Shown here in pieces: positions 9,495 through 18,094 of a DNA stretch of 64,000 nucleotides (the first letter of the stretch is position 1; every line of letters starts with the position of its first letter). Below the pieces are notes generated by a model. That model was not told the DNA's origin. It saw only the letters and a program-made list of their open reading frames with translations, and did not search any database. This DNA comes from Paraflavitalea pollutisoli (lineage in GTDB: Bacteria; Bacteroidota; Bacteroidia; Chitinophagales; Chitinophagaceae). Both the position numbers and the translations under genes were made by a program. Location: positions 310,001-374,000 of the forward strand of contig NZ_JARKMX010000002.1 in NCBI RefSeq assembly GCF_029360705.1. The letters run 5' to 3'.

Positions 9495-10304
9495 TTACAA
9501 GGGAGCTTTTGTTCGTCCGGAGGACTGCATTTTCTCCAGGGTGGGTGAAGGATTACCACCCTTTTTCTCGATGGTGATGGCAAATGCATCGGCTTTCTTG
9601 GTATTACTCATCTTCAATACAACATTGTTTTGGAGTGAGTCGAATACGCCAAGGCTTTGTGGCTGGCCATCGATCAATGCCCATAGCTGATATTGCTGCT
9701 CTGAAGGCAAGCGTGGCATGTTCTTGACCATGAGGAATACAGAAGCGGAAGCTGTATCCCAGAATACATTGGCCGATGATTTGGGCGCGGCCTGTGAGCC
9801 GACCATATTGACCACCGTAACGTTCGGATCTTTGATCAGCTTTTGCTCATCGATGATCTTGTTGAGGGTGTTTTCGGCAGAATCGAGGCGGATCTGCAGG
9901 TCTTTGCTGGTGGCCTGGGACTCTTTCAATTCGGCGGATTGGTTGTAAGAGCGATAGGCAAACCAGCCACAGGCGACTAACAGTACTACCGTAGCTGCAG
10001 CCATAAATCTTTGACTACCGCCGCGTTGAACAGGTGCATTTTCTTGTTGCATGTTGTTGACTTTAGATTGACTTATAGAAGGGTTTTGAATAGCTTCTAA
10101 AAATCCGTCCTTAACCTGTCGCGGTGGTACTACCGCATTGTTGCGTGCATTCCGTTCGAGTTCTTCCTCGAATTTCCTGCATGCGGCACGCAACTCGGAG
10201 TGTTGCACCAGGAGCTCCTCAAACTCCCGGCACTCGGCAGCATTGGTCAATCCCAATACGTACTCCTGTACTATGCCACTTGATATGTAATCTTTGATAT
10301 TCAC
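9495..10304 (-). CDS. RskA-type anti-sigma factor
   Basis: This 269-aa single-pass membrane protein is the partner of the preceding ECF sigma factor. The N-terminal cytoplasmic part (about 1-95: YVLGLTNAAECREFEELL) is the sigma-binding domain. TM is at about 100-117 (FMAAATVVLLVACGWFAY). A short coiled coil follows, then the extracytoplasmic anti-sigma-K domain (SASVFLMVKNMPRLPSEQQYQLWALIDGQPQ). Release of sigma probably requires proteolysis, as for RskA. Its start overlaps the sigma factor stop by 4 nt, so the ratio of the two is set by coupled translation. The signal sensed is unknown. Confidence 0.88.
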   Translation of the reverse strand: MNIKDYISSGIVQEYVLGLTNAAECREFEELLVQHSELRAACRKFEEELERNARNNAVVPPRQVKDGFLEAIQNPSISQSKVNNMQQENAPVQRGGSQRFMAAATVVLLVACGWFAYRSYNQSAELKESQATSKDLQIRLDSAENTLNKIIDEQKLIKDPNVTVVNMVGSQAAPKSSANVFWDTASASVFLMVKNMPRLPSEQQYQLWALIDGQPQSLGVFDSLQNNVVLKMSNTKKADAFAITIEKKGGNPSPTLEKMQSSGRTKAPL

Positions 10305-10846
10305 TTTAATAATCCCCTTAGTTGAATCAATGCACTTCTGATACGTGTTTTTACAGTGCCTAGCGGTATGTTCTCCATGTCCGCAATTTCCTCATGTGTG
10401 TAACCTTTGAAATAGGCCAGTTCTATCAGGGAGCGCTGGTCCTCCCTCAATAAATTCAGGAGTTTCCTGAATCCTATATTATCTACATTCACCTGGGTGA
10501 TCAACGCCACCTGTGCGCCATCTCCCTGGCAATCCATAGTCTGGTTTTTCTTTTCGTTCTGGTAGTTCTTGGACCGAATGGTGTCGATTGAAGCATTTCG
10601 GGCGATGTTCAGCATCCAGGTAAACAGCCGGCCCTTGGTAGAGTCGTAACTGTCTATTTTCCGCCAGATATTGACGAATACGTCCTGTAAAACGTCGCTG
10701 GCAAGCTCGGAATCGTTCAGAATCTGCAAAATGATACCAAATAATGCGCCCGAATAGTGATCGTAGAGATAACCAAAAGCCTTATTATCCCTGTTACGAA
10801 GCAGGGATACCAGTTCCTGTTCTGAATATGTAGGAATGGTGTTCAA
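10301..10846 (-). CDS. ECF RNA polymerase sigma factor
   Basis: The product is 181 aa. Region 2 (YDHYSGALFGIILQILNDSELASDVLQDVFVNIWRKI, then FTWMLNIARNASIDTIRS) recognises and melts the -10 element. Region 4 (LIELAYFKGYTHEEIADMENIPLGTVKTRIRSALIQLR) holds the helix-turn-helix for the -35 element. It is a sigma-K/SigE-like group and is cotranscribed with its anti-sigma factor. No autoregulated promoter could be identified by eye. Confidence 0.93.
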   Translation of the reverse strand: MNTIPTYSEQELVSLLRNRDNKAFGYLYDHYSGALFGIILQILNDSELASDVLQDVFVNIWRKIDSYDSTKGRLFTWMLNIARNASIDTIRSKNYQNEKKNQTMDCQGDGAQVALITQVNVDNIGFRKLLNLLREDQRSLIELAYFKGYTHEEIADMENIPLGTVKTRIRSALIQLRGLLK

Positions 10847-10887
10847 TGTGTTGTACCCAAAGCGTAGCTCAATGTAACTAAAAACAA

Positions 10888-10909
10888 AAGAGTGGCGTGA
10901 ACCACTCTT
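10888..10909 (-). terminator. Terminator after gcvH
   Basis: AAGAGTGG and CCACTCTT flank a 6-nt loop. In the leftward direction the stem is followed by TTGTTTTTAG. It separates gcvH from the sigma factor gene. Confidence 0.75.
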
Positions 10910-10941
10910 CTATAAACGAGATTCTAGTATCCTTGGATTTA

Positions 10942-11322
10942 TCAACCCTGAATTAATTTTCCGTAGGCTTCAGCGTCCAGCAAACCAGCAACATCGGCAG
11001 GATTGCTAACGGTCAGTTTGACCATCCAGCCGTCGCCATAGGGGTCGCTGTTAACCAGTTCGGGCTCGCTTTCCAGGTCACTGTTCAGCTCGGTGATGGT
11101 ACCTGCCACTGGCAGAAACAGGTCAGACACCGTCTTTACCGCTTCTACAGTACCAAATACATCTTCTGCCTGGAGGGGTTTTCCCACCGTCGGAACATCT
11201 ACATACACGATATCACCCAGCTCACGCTGTGCGAAGTCTGTAATACCGATTGTTGCTGTAGTGCCTTCCAGTAACACCCATTCGTGGTCTTTCGTATAGC
11301 GGAGATTCGCCGGAATGTTCAT
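10942..11322 (-). CDS. gcvH: Glycine cleavage system H protein
   Basis: The product is 126 aa from the preferred start ([15 protein letters not shown]), which matches the usual H-protein N-terminus. An upstream frame start at 11343 adds seven unlikely residues. The lipoylation site is K63 in [13 protein letters not shown]. GcvH carries the aminomethyl group between the P, T and L proteins of glycine decarboxylase. The other gcv genes are not in this window. A TAATATTG element, one base off the -7 consensus, lies about 20 nt upstream. A cyclophilin gene lies 39 nt upstream on the same strand. Confidence 0.95.
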   Translation of the reverse strand: MNIPANLRYTKDHEWVLLEGTTATIGITDFAQRELGDIVYVDVPTVGKPLQAEDVFGTVEAVKTVSDLFLPVAGTITELNSDLESEPELVNSDPYGDGWMVKLTVSNPADVAGLLDAEAYGKLIQG

Positions 11323-11361
11323 GCTGTTGAATTTTGCCTGCAATATTAGGGAAAAGTCCGA

Positions 11362-12063
11362 TTACTTTCTCTTTACCAGCCTGGCTTTAATGATGCGCAC
11401 ATCCTGTAACGGACGATCACCCCCATCCCGGCCGGTTGTGGGTACTGTGGCAATACTATCCACTACCGGTAGCCCCTTGATGACTTCGCCAAAAATAGTG
11501 TAGTTCTGATCGAGGTGCGGTGAGCCACCCAGGGTTTTGTATACTTCGCGGTGAGCCGGTGGCAACTTGCGCCCCTTGAGCCTGAAGCGTTCCACAGAAT
11601 CGAGACCGGCGTCCGTAAATATCTTGCCCTGTACCACATAGAATTGTGCTCCACTGCTGGCCTTTTGGGGATTGGTGTCATCGCCTGAACGGGCAGCCGC
11701 TACAACTCCTTTTTTATGGAACATGCTGGTCCTGAACTCGGCCGGGACGGTATATTCTGGTCCACCATCGCCATAAGTCTCACCTGGCTTCGGGTGCTTG
11801 GTATTAGGGTCGCCCGCCTGCACCATGAAGTTTCGGATCACGCGGTGGAAGATAATGCTGTCGTAAAATCCTTCTTTGACCAATTTTAGAAAATTATCCC
11901 GGTGGAGGGGCGTACTGTCGCTCAACCGTATGATCATGGTACCTTTATCGGTTACCATTTCCACATCTTTCCGAAGGTCTTTTTTGCGTAGTCCATTGCC
12001 CAGACGTGGATTACAGGCAACAGACATGACCAGCGTCAATGCCGGGAATATTACTTTATACAT
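11362..12063 (-). CDS. Cyclophilin-type peptidyl-prolyl isomerase, lipoprotein
   Basis: The product is 233 aa. The first 17 residues (MYKVIFPALTLVMSVAC) are a lipoprotein signal with the acceptor Cys at 17. The cyclophilin fold follows, with FYDSIIFHRVIRNFMVQAGDP, GAQFYVV and NYTIFGEVIKG. The catalytic Arg is in FHRV, and an active-site Phe and Gln lie in FMVQ and AQFY. It should speed prolyl isomerisation in the periplasm or at the outer membrane. The loop between GKIFTDAGLD and HLDQNYTIF is longer than in minimal cyclophilins. Confidence 0.9.
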   Translation of the reverse strand: MYKVIFPALTLVMSVACNPRLGNGLRKKDLRKDVEMVTDKGTMIIRLSDSTPLHRDNFLKLVKEGFYDSIIFHRVIRNFMVQAGDPNTKHPKPGETYGDGGPEYTVPAEFRTSMFHKKGVVAAARSGDDTNPQKASSGAQFYVVQGKIFTDAGLDSVERFRLKGRKLPPAHREVYKTLGGSPHLDQNYTIFGEVIKGLPVVDSIATVPTTGRDGGDRPLQDVRIIKARLVKRK

Positions 12064-12106
12064 GGAGCGAATTGATTGCAGGAATAGCCGTCAGGCAGCT
12101 AGTCGG

Positions 12107-12454
12107 TTATTGAAAGCCGTTTTGTTGAAAATATAGTAATATATGGTCTTTTAGAAAATTCTCCTGCTCTATCATATTGTGCTCGGGCAGGGGTTTCAGC
12201 TGACTGAAATGTGGCCATCCGTCTTCATCGACTGCTGCCAGTTCATAATATCCGCTTTGGGATAATAAATGACAGACGGCTATATGCATCAGATCCTGTT
12301 TCTGTTCCTTTGTAAATTTGGGCTTAATATCCCCAAACTCCTGGATACCAATCAGGAACAACACGGTTTCCAGATCGGGTTTCTTTCCAAATCGCTCCAC
12401 CAGACTGGCTTCCAATGTCCACCAGCGGGTCTGCAGGTCATCCTGTATTTGCAT
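12107..12454 (-). CDS. Conserved hypothetical protein, 115 aa
   Basis: I do not recognise a family. The protein is acidic and aromatic-rich (MQIQDDLQTRWWTLEASLVERFGKKPDLETVLFLIGIQEFGD). It has no signal peptide or TM and is probably all-alpha and cytoplasmic. The start at 12454 is chosen because an exact TATCTTTG promoter element lies only 4 nt upstream. A longer frame from 12511 would have to be transcribed through that element. It is separated from the cyclophilin by 43 nt and could be cotranscribed with it. Confidence 0.68.
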   Translation of the reverse strand: MQIQDDLQTRWWTLEASLVERFGKKPDLETVLFLIGIQEFGDIKPKFTKEQKQDLMHIAVCHLLSQSGYYELAAVDEDGWPHFSQLKPLPEHNMIEQENFLKDHILLYFQQNGFQ

Positions 12455-12458
12455 GCCG

Positions 12459-12466
12459 CAAAGATA
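12459..12466 (-). promoter_or_regulatory. TAnnTTTG promoter of the 115-aa hypothetical gene
   Basis: On the minus strand the sequence is TATCTTTG-CGGC-ATG. With the usual -7 to +1 distance the transcript would start at the ATG itself, that is, be leaderless. Confidence 0.55.
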
Positions 12467-12742
12467 AGCATTACCACTACGCTGCAAGCTTCCTGCATGA
12501 CCATCTGCCAATCAAGCCAGGGGTGCGCAAAAGCCGGTTCTTTGCATGAACGGGCCTCCTTTTCCCACTGGGACTCACCGGCCCTGCTCTCAAGCCTGGG
12601 CATTTTCAAACAATGCTGTTCTATCCGGAAGTACTCCCGCAATTCCAACCAGCTTTCAGGACCGGTTAGCCCTACTGTAGGCCAGCTTGTACAATAACTA
12701 CCTCATTTGCCAGCTGTTAATGGCTATTTTTAGCTAAAAACC
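12467..12742. other. Divergent intergenic region with an open minus-strand frame
   Basis: On the minus strand a stop-free, Trp-rich stretch (WLELREYFRIEQHCLKMP through AFAHPWLDWQ) runs between about 12700 and the promoter at 12466 and then continues out of frame over the next gene. It has no ATG of its own and no recognisable family. It could be a gene remnant or chance. A TATTTTTA element at 12725-12732, one base off consensus, may serve the GNAT gene. Confidence 0.35.
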
Positions 12743-13195
12743 ATGATCCTTGCATCGAAAGAAGGGTATACCATTTCTACCAGTAAAGAGTCATTAGATA
12801 TTAGCTACATCCATCAGTTCCTTACCAGGTCTTACTGGGCAGCAGGTATCCCGGTGGATGTGGTTCGCCGATCTATTGAAGGCTCACTCAGTTTTGGCGT
12901 ATATCTCCAGGACCAACAGGTTGGTTTTGCCCGGGTGATCACCGACTCGGCCACTTACGCTTACCTGGCCGACGTATTCATCGATGAAAGCCAACGGGGA
13001 AAGGGATTGGGCAAATGGCTGGTAGGCACCATACTGCAGCATCCACAGCTTCAGGGCCTGCGCCGCATCGAATTGGGCACCCTCGATGCCCATGGGCTAT
13101 ACGCTCAATTTGGTTTCAAGCCCCTACCGAATCCAGAGCGCTTCATGCAGATCCGCAATGCCGATGTATATAAGCAGCCACTCGCAGCTGAATGA
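12743..13195 (+). CDS. GNAT-family N-acetyltransferase
   Basis: The product is 150 aa, a single GNAT domain. The acetyl-CoA pyrophosphate-binding motif is at 85-90 (RGKGLG). It is preceded by the strand LADVFIDESQ and followed by the helix KWLVGTILQHPQL. The C-terminal LGTLDAHGLYAQFGFKPL is the conserved GLYxxFGF block. The substrate is unknown. Confidence 0.88.
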   Translation: MILASKEGYTISTSKESLDISYIHQFLTRSYWAAGIPVDVVRRSIEGSLSFGVYLQDQQVGFARVITDSATYAYLADVFIDESQRGKGLGKWLVGTILQHPQLQGLRRIELGTLDAHGLYAQFGFKPLPNPERFMQIRNADVYKQPLAAE

Positions 13196-13201
13196 ATGAC
13201 A

Positions 13202-13233
13202 GCAGGATAAATCTCCCGCACGCAGGATAAATC
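13202..13233 (+). repeat. 12-bp direct repeat upstream of serS
   Basis: GCAGGATAAATC occurs twice, starting at 13202 and 13222 (20-bp period), separated by TCCCGCAC. The second copy ends 13 bp before the serS -7 element. It could be an operator or a chance repeat. Confidence 0.5.
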
Positions 13234-13246
13234 ATCGGCGAGCAGT

Positions 13247-13254
13247 TATATTTG
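13247..13254 (+). promoter_or_regulatory. TAnnTTTG promoter of serS
   Basis: TATATTTG lies 18 nt before the serS ATG and is an exact -7 consensus match. Confidence 0.55.
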
Positions 13255-13272
13255 CCACAAATTTGAATTGCG

Positions 13273-14544
13273 ATGTTACAGGTAGCATTTATTCGCCAGC
13301 ATACCGAGCTGGTCAAAGAAAGACTGACAGTTAAGCATTTTAAAGATCTCCAGATCGTAGATGAGATCATCTCCCTGGATGACGAACGTAAAAAGCTGCA
13401 AACAGAATCCGAAAACACGCAATCCAAACTGAATAGTACCTCGAAGGAAATAGGTCAATTGATGGCCAAAGGCCAAAAAGAAGAGGCGGAAGCCAAGCGC
13501 CAGGAAGTGGCGACGCTGAAGGCAGCCCAACAACCCATTGCCGATCGCCTGGCCCAGGTAGAAAAGCAATTACAGGATACCATCATCAAGCTGCCCAACC
13601 TACCTTCTGTCAATGTACCCAAAGGCAGAACACCGGAAGACAATGTGATCGTGCGGGAAGGTGGTCAACAGCCTACGCTTCATCCCGGCGCCGTGCCCCA
13701 CTGGGACCTGGCTAAAAAATTCAACCTGATCAATTTCGAACTGGGGAATAAGATCACGGGCAGCGGCTTTCCGGTGTATATCGGCAAAGGCGCTAAATTA
13801 CAACGTGCCCTGATCCAATATTTCCTGGACTACAATACCGCGGCCGGCTATACCGAGTACATGCCACCGTTGATGGTGAACGAGGCCTCAGCTTTTGGTA
13901 CCGGGCAACTGCCCGACAAGGAAGGTCAGATGTATTTTGTAACGGAAGACAATTTCTACCTCATCCCCACAGCCGAAGTACCGGTCACCAATATTTACCG
14001 CGACGAATTGCTGAAGGAAGCCGAGTTACCTATCAGAATGACGGCCTATACGCCTTGTTTCCGCCGGGAAGCTGGTAGCTATGGTAAAGACGTTCGTGGC
14101 CTCAATCGCTTGCACCAGTTTGACAAGGTGGAGCTGGTTCAGATCGTGCATCCCGACAAGAGCTATGAAGTACTGGAAGAAATGGTGAGCCATGTTGAGC
14201 AGCTGCTTCAATCTCTCAATTTGCAATACCGCATCCTGAACCTTTGCGGTGGCGATATGAGCTTCACTTCTGCACAGACCTACGACTTTGAGGTATACAG
14301 CGCTGCCCAGGAAAAATGGCTGGAAGTAAGTTCCGTATCCAACTTCGAAGCATACCAAACCAACCGCCTGAAGGTTCGCTTCAAAGACGGTAATGGTAAA
14401 AACCATCTCGCCCATTCACTCAACGGCAGTTCGCTGGCCCTTCCCCGTATCCTGGCCTGCCTGCTCGAAAACAATCAGGTAGAAACGGGCATCGCTTTAC
14501 CGGAAGTATTGCACAGCTACCTTGGATACGGATCGATCAATTAA
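13273..14544 (+). CDS. serS: Seryl-tRNA synthetase
   Basis: The product is 423 aa, a full-length class II synthetase that charges tRNA-Ser. Residues 1-110 form the long antiparallel coiled-coil arm (DERKKLQTESENTQSKLNS through QPIADRLAQVEKQL) that binds the tRNA variable arm. The catalytic core carries TAEVPVTN (serine pocket), motif 2 CFRREAGSYG and motif 3 NGSSLALPRILACLLEN. All key residues are present. A terminator follows directly. Confidence 0.97.
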   Translation: MLQVAFIRQHTELVKERLTVKHFKDLQIVDEIISLDDERKKLQTESENTQSKLNSTSKEIGQLMAKGQKEEAEAKRQEVATLKAAQQPIADRLAQVEKQLQDTIIKLPNLPSVNVPKGRTPEDNVIVREGGQQPTLHPGAVPHWDLAKKFNLINFELGNKITGSGFPVYIGKGAKLQRALIQYFLDYNTAAGYTEYMPPLMVNEASAFGTGQLPDKEGQMYFVTEDNFYLIPTAEVPVTNIYRDELLKEAELPIRMTAYTPCFRREAGSYGKDVRGLNRLHQFDKVELVQIVHPDKSYEVLEEMVSHVEQLLQSLNLQYRILNLCGGDMSFTSAQTYDFEVYSAAQEKWLEVSSVSNFEAYQTNRLKVRFKDGNGKNHLAHSLNGSSLALPRILACLLENNQVETGIALPEVLHSYLGYGSIN

Positions 14545-14569
14545 TTACTTTCTTTATAGTTAGTATCAG

Positions 14570-14605
14570 GAGGGTGTATCAAAAGTACGATACACCCTCT
14601 TTCTA
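14570..14605 (+). terminator. Terminator of serS
   Basis: GAGGGTGTATC and GATACACCCTC form a perfect 11-bp stem with an 8-nt loop, followed by TTTCTATT. Confidence 0.85.
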
Positions 14606-14844
14606 TTCGGGTCCCTGTCAGAGACTTGTGGTCGTTTACGCGTTTCTCAGGGCCTGATTTTATTTTTGAGACTTCCTCTTTTTTCTATTTTAACTACTCA
14701 CTTTTGCAAGATGCTGAGTGTTTTGTAAGGCCATAATTGCGCCAGGCCTTCAGAAATGCTTAACATAAATCTGTGTGAAAGAAGGCAATGGCTTTTTCAT
14801 GGATGGAAGGCATGGTCCATATTTGCTTTACCAAAAACAATTTT
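14606..14844. other. Upstream region of the outer-membrane protein gene
   Basis: No gene is seen. A TATTTTTG element at 14661-14668 is an exact -7 match but lies 176 nt before the next ATG, so it would give a long leader. AAGGCC and GGCCTT, about 12 nt apart near 14728-14751, could form a hairpin in that leader. Confidence 0.35.
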
Positions 14845-15465
14845 ATGAAAAAACAATTACTCTTTACAGTGATTGCCATTGCCGCTTCTTCTGCCCTAAC
14901 AGCCCAGGTCACAAAGGGCGACATTCTGCTCGGCGCATCAGCCGGAACAGGCTACAATGGGTACAGTAGCACAGGTTCTGCAGGGTCAAACAGTACCAAT
15001 GCCAATATTGCTCCGCGCATTGGTTTTGGCATCGGCCGCAACAGCGTATTAGGCGCACGTTTGAATTTTAATTACTGGAATTCTAAATCTCCCGGAACCG
15101 ATTACAAACAAAACAACTTAGGAGCAGGTGCATCTATCTATTGGCGACATTTTATGCCTATCGTAAGCAAAGTTGGCTGGTATATCGAGCCCGCCGCAGG
15201 CGTGGGCACCGTCAGACAAAAAAGTCAGGACATCAATGGAAAATCAAAAATTAACTCCTTCAACATCACGGCGACCGTTGTTCCAGGCGTTTATTATCAG
15301 GCATTGCCCGGCTTGCTCCTTAATGCCGACTTTGGCGGGGTAAATTACCAATACAGCAAGAATAAAAACGGGACTAGCGTTACGTCAAAATCACACAGCG
15401 TGTCGCTTGGCCTGTTCAACAGCTTTACTTTTGGATTTGACTTTATTCTGGGCAAAAAAGCCTGA
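14845..15465 (+). CDS. Outer-membrane beta-barrel protein
   Basis: The product is 206 aa from MKKQLLFTVIAIAASSALTAQ, a clear Sec signal peptide ending near residue 20. In-frame upstream starts add residues without signal character. The mature part alternates short amphipathic strands rich in Gly, Ser, Asn and Tyr, and ends in a strand with terminal aromatic residues (FNSFTFGFDFILGKKA). This fits the OmpW/porin-like OMP_b-brl family, probably with eight strands. The function is unknown. It converges with the T9SS cargo gene. Confidence 0.8.
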   Translation: MKKQLLFTVIAIAASSALTAQVTKGDILLGASAGTGYNGYSSTGSAGSNSTNANIAPRIGFGIGRNSVLGARLNFNYWNSKSPGTDYKQNNLGAGASIYWRHFMPIVSKVGWYIEPAAGVGTVRQKSQDINGKSKINSFNITATVVPGVYYQALPGLLLNADFGGVNYQYSKNKNGTSVTSKSHSVSLGLFNSFTFGFDFILGKKA

Positions 15466-15540
15466 GGCTATTAAACGAACAGACAGACCATTGGTCGAAG
15501 GATATGCCTTTCTACTATGTGCTTACCTCTTTTCAATACT

Positions 15541-17481
15541 TTACCGGATCAGGTTCACCGTGCCACGTTGTACGTGCAACTGGCCGGCGATGTCTTTTCC
15601 CTGTACCATCCACACATAAGTTCCCACCGGCTGGGCTTGTCCATGAAAAGTGCCATCCCATCCGTCTTTCATACTTGTTGAATTGAATACCAGTTGTCCA
15701 TACCGGTTGTAGATGCGCAGGTAGCTAAAGTCACTTATACCAACTGCTTTTACGCGAAACCGGTCGTTGTTGTTATCCCCATTGGGAGAAAAGACGTTGG
15801 GTACGTATATCGCCGGTCCTTTATAAGCTTCGATCTTTATGGTATCGGTCGTGGCGCACCCCATCGGCGTATAGGCCTTTAATACATAGTAAGTAGCCGA
15901 CCTGATCATCGCCACCGGGTCTGCAATATTCGGGTCACTCAGTCCCGTGGCCGGCGACCATTGATACAACACACCACCTGACCCGTGGAGTGGTAAGGGG
16001 TGATCCATAATAACGGCCGTATCGTTTCCGGCAAAGGCTTTGGTCTCGAAAATATTGATGGGCATTTTAAGGGTATCGGAGTAACACCCGTTCTCTGCCT
16101 GCGCAAATACCTGCACATTGTACACCCCTCCTTTCTTATACAGGTAGGCTGTAGTAGCCGAACTATCACGGGCTCCATCGCCCGTCTGCCAATACCATTG
16201 CCGGATCGGGATCTGCGGTGTCAGGTTGTTACTGGCAAATTGTGCCGGCGTACGGAAACAGGTATCCCCTACTGCCATATCAATAACCGGCGATGGATTC
16301 ATGGTGATACTTTGGGTGACCGGATCAGACACACAGCCTTCTTTCGTACGTACCTGCAACTTCACGGTATGCGCTCCATAGGTCAATCCCGATCCAAAAT
16401 CGGGTTTAGGCTGTACGGCTACCGGATTGTTGTCTAATTGCCACTCCCAGGTATCGATGGTGCCGTATTGCACCTGTGAAAGGTCTTTAAATGGCACCAC
16501 CGATTCATTGCAGTAGGGTGGTGGTGGCGGTTCAAATGCGGCCGTAGGTTTGGAGCCAATGGTGAGATTGGTCACGAAGGTATCGGACACACAGCCATTG
16601 TTGCCGAGGATATTCAGTTTTACCCGGTAAATACCAGGGGCAGCATAGGTATGTGGTGCCGGTGACTGCACCGAATCGATCGTACCATCACCAAAATCCC
16701 AGTACCACTTCACGATGCTGCCAAATGACAGGGACTTGTCGCGGAAGGCGATGGTAGCCGGAAAGCAGGTTAGTTGGTTGGCATCGAGTCCAAAGCCCGC
16801 ATTGAGCGAGGTGCAGAACCGTTGCCGGTTGGAGGAGCCGCCGGTAGCGGCAGTAAAGCCCCAGTACACCATGGGGTTATTACCAAACACCTGACCTACC
16901 ATGTCGATAGTGGCAGCGACTCTTTCGACGCCATCGATCTGTGCTGTGAGCTTCTGGGTGGTTGCATTCCAGGTAACCCGCAATACGTGAAACTGGCCAT
17001 CTTCAATATTGTCGATGCCATCGATGGCCGACACGGGGCCAGCGAGGTTATTGGCGGAAGTATGATTTACATCCCCGTCGCGGTTGATGGAAATATGATC
17101 GTAGGAAGGGTCGTTTTGATTACCATTTTGCCAGGTATCGATAGGTATGCCGATCGAAGGGACGACACCGCCAAACCCCATGCCTTCACCGGTGGTACCG
17201 ATGCTCAGACTGATGTTCTGCAAAACAAAAGCTATTCCGTCGGCGCCAGTGCCGTCTTTGGAACCGAGGTTGACATTGAATTTGAAATCAAAAGATTGGC
17301 GAAGATCGATCTGGGTCTTATTCCAGACAGAGCCTGCCTGGGTAGGCTGATCGTTGGTGAGCGTGTAGCAAAAGCAATTTTCAGCAAAAGCTACCCCATT
17401 GAGATAAGGGTCAAGCGATTGTCCTGCCGCCATAGCGCAGCTTAGCAGCATGGGAATAGTGATTAGCAATGCCCTCCTCAT
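15541..17481 (-). CDS. Lectin-domain, PKD-repeat protein with T9SS type B C-terminus
   Basis: This is a 646-aa secreted surface protein. Residues 1-20 are a signal peptide. About 21-235 form an L-type-lectin-like sandwich (SFDFKFNVNLGSKDGTGADGIAFVLQ, WQNGNQNDPSYDHISINRDGDVNH). About 240-490 hold PKD-type repeats (WYWDFGDGTIDSVQSPAPHTY, WEWQLDNNP, WYWQTGDGARDSS). The last 95 residues are the gliding-motility-associated C-terminal domain (VPNVFSPNGDNNNDRF, LRIYNRYGQLVF, GWDGTFHGQAQPVGTYVW), which directs export by the T9SS and often a SprB-like fate. A role in adhesion or sugar binding at the cell surface is inferred from the domains only. Confidence 0.9.
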   Translation of the reverse strand: MRRALLITIPMLLSCAMAAGQSLDPYLNGVAFAENCFCYTLTNDQPTQAGSVWNKTQIDLRQSFDFKFNVNLGSKDGTGADGIAFVLQNISLSIGTTGEGMGFGGVVPSIGIPIDTWQNGNQNDPSYDHISINRDGDVNHTSANNLAGPVSAIDGIDNIEDGQFHVLRVTWNATTQKLTAQIDGVERVAATIDMVGQVFGNNPMVYWGFTAATGGSSNRQRFCTSLNAGFGLDANQLTCFPATIAFRDKSLSFGSIVKWYWDFGDGTIDSVQSPAPHTYAAPGIYRVKLNILGNNGCVSDTFVTNLTIGSKPTAAFEPPPPPYCNESVVPFKDLSQVQYGTIDTWEWQLDNNPVAVQPKPDFGSGLTYGAHTVKLQVRTKEGCVSDPVTQSITMNPSPVIDMAVGDTCFRTPAQFASNNLTPQIPIRQWYWQTGDGARDSSATTAYLYKKGGVYNVQVFAQAENGCYSDTLKMPINIFETKAFAGNDTAVIMDHPLPLHGSGGVLYQWSPATGLSDPNIADPVAMIRSATYYVLKAYTPMGCATTDTIKIEAYKGPAIYVPNVFSPNGDNNNDRFRVKAVGISDFSYLRIYNRYGQLVFNSTSMKDGWDGTFHGQAQPVGTYVWMVQGKDIAGQLHVQRGTVNLIR

Positions 17482-17543
17482 ATAGCAGTGAACCGTGGCC
17501 CCTTAGATTAGTGTAAAATTATATTTATCGAACCCTATTAAAA

Positions 17544-17580
17544 GAAACACGGTCTGACCATAATGATCCGACCGTGTTTC
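17544..17580 (-). terminator. Terminator downstream of the 68-aa gene
   Basis: GAAACACGGTC and GACCGTGTTTC form an 11-bp perfect stem with a 15-nt loop. Leftward it is followed by TTTTAAT. It lies 90 nt after the stop of the small minus-strand gene. Confidence 0.75.
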
Positions 17581-17670
17581 AGTGTTCAGCCGCCAGGTAC
17601 GACGGCTAAAGGCAAATAAACCTATAAGCTTTTATGCTACCAGCACACCTGCCGGTGTGCCTCAATAGTT

Positions 17671-17877
17671 TTATTCCCAGCCTTGTTTAGCAACTCCGGC
17701 TGCGATGGCGGCAAGCGCTTTCTCTTGTCCCAACAGGGTAGTTAGCTTGTTACCGTTACCATCATGGCCTTGTGCCATATAAGCTCCTTTGGCGGTTTTA
17801 GTAATGACTGCATCCTGAATGGGAACTCCTTTCTCCTTGGTCTTAACATTGTATGCAGTTAACTGTACATCTGCCAT
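17671..17877 (-). CDS. Small conserved hypothetical protein, 68 aa
   Basis: The sequence (MADVQLTAYNVKTKEKGVPIQDAVITKTAKGAYMAQGHDGNG) is cytoplasmic, has no Cys, and looks like a small all-beta domain followed by a helix (LGQEKALAAIAAGVA). I do not recognise the family. It stands alone between a secreted-protein gene and a divergent thioredoxin gene, and has its own terminator. A TAACTTTA element, one base off the -7 consensus, lies about 40 nt upstream. Codon use and protein-like composition support a real gene. Confidence 0.68.
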   Translation of the reverse strand: MADVQLTAYNVKTKEKGVPIQDAVITKTAKGAYMAQGHDGNGNKLTTLLGQEKALAAIAAGVAKQGWE

Positions 17878-18094
17878 AATACAAACTTTAAATGGTTAGT
17901 AAAATAAAGTTAGTCTCTTCAAAAATGCGACCAGATTAACTTTAATTGATCGATAAATATACAGCTTTTTATAATATAGGTCAGCGACATTGATTTTCAG
18001 CAATTTGGGCCAATGCCATACTGGTGCAGCACTTGCAGATAAAAAGCTAATGGTTTATTTTAGTCACAGAATCACCATCGAGTTAACCAAGTAT

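Noticed and set aside
12269-12697. Plus-strand open frame of 142 codons
   Set aside because: It overlaps the 115-aa gene in antisense and then the divergent promoter region; it has no family resemblance.
16774-17445. Plus-strand open frame of 223 codons
   Set aside because: It is antisense to the lectin/PKD protein, with no start signal or family.
17643-17660. GCACACC-TGCC-GGTGTGC hairpin after the 68-aa gene
   Set aside because: The stem is good but no T-run follows in the direction of transcription; the stronger terminator lies at 17544-17580.
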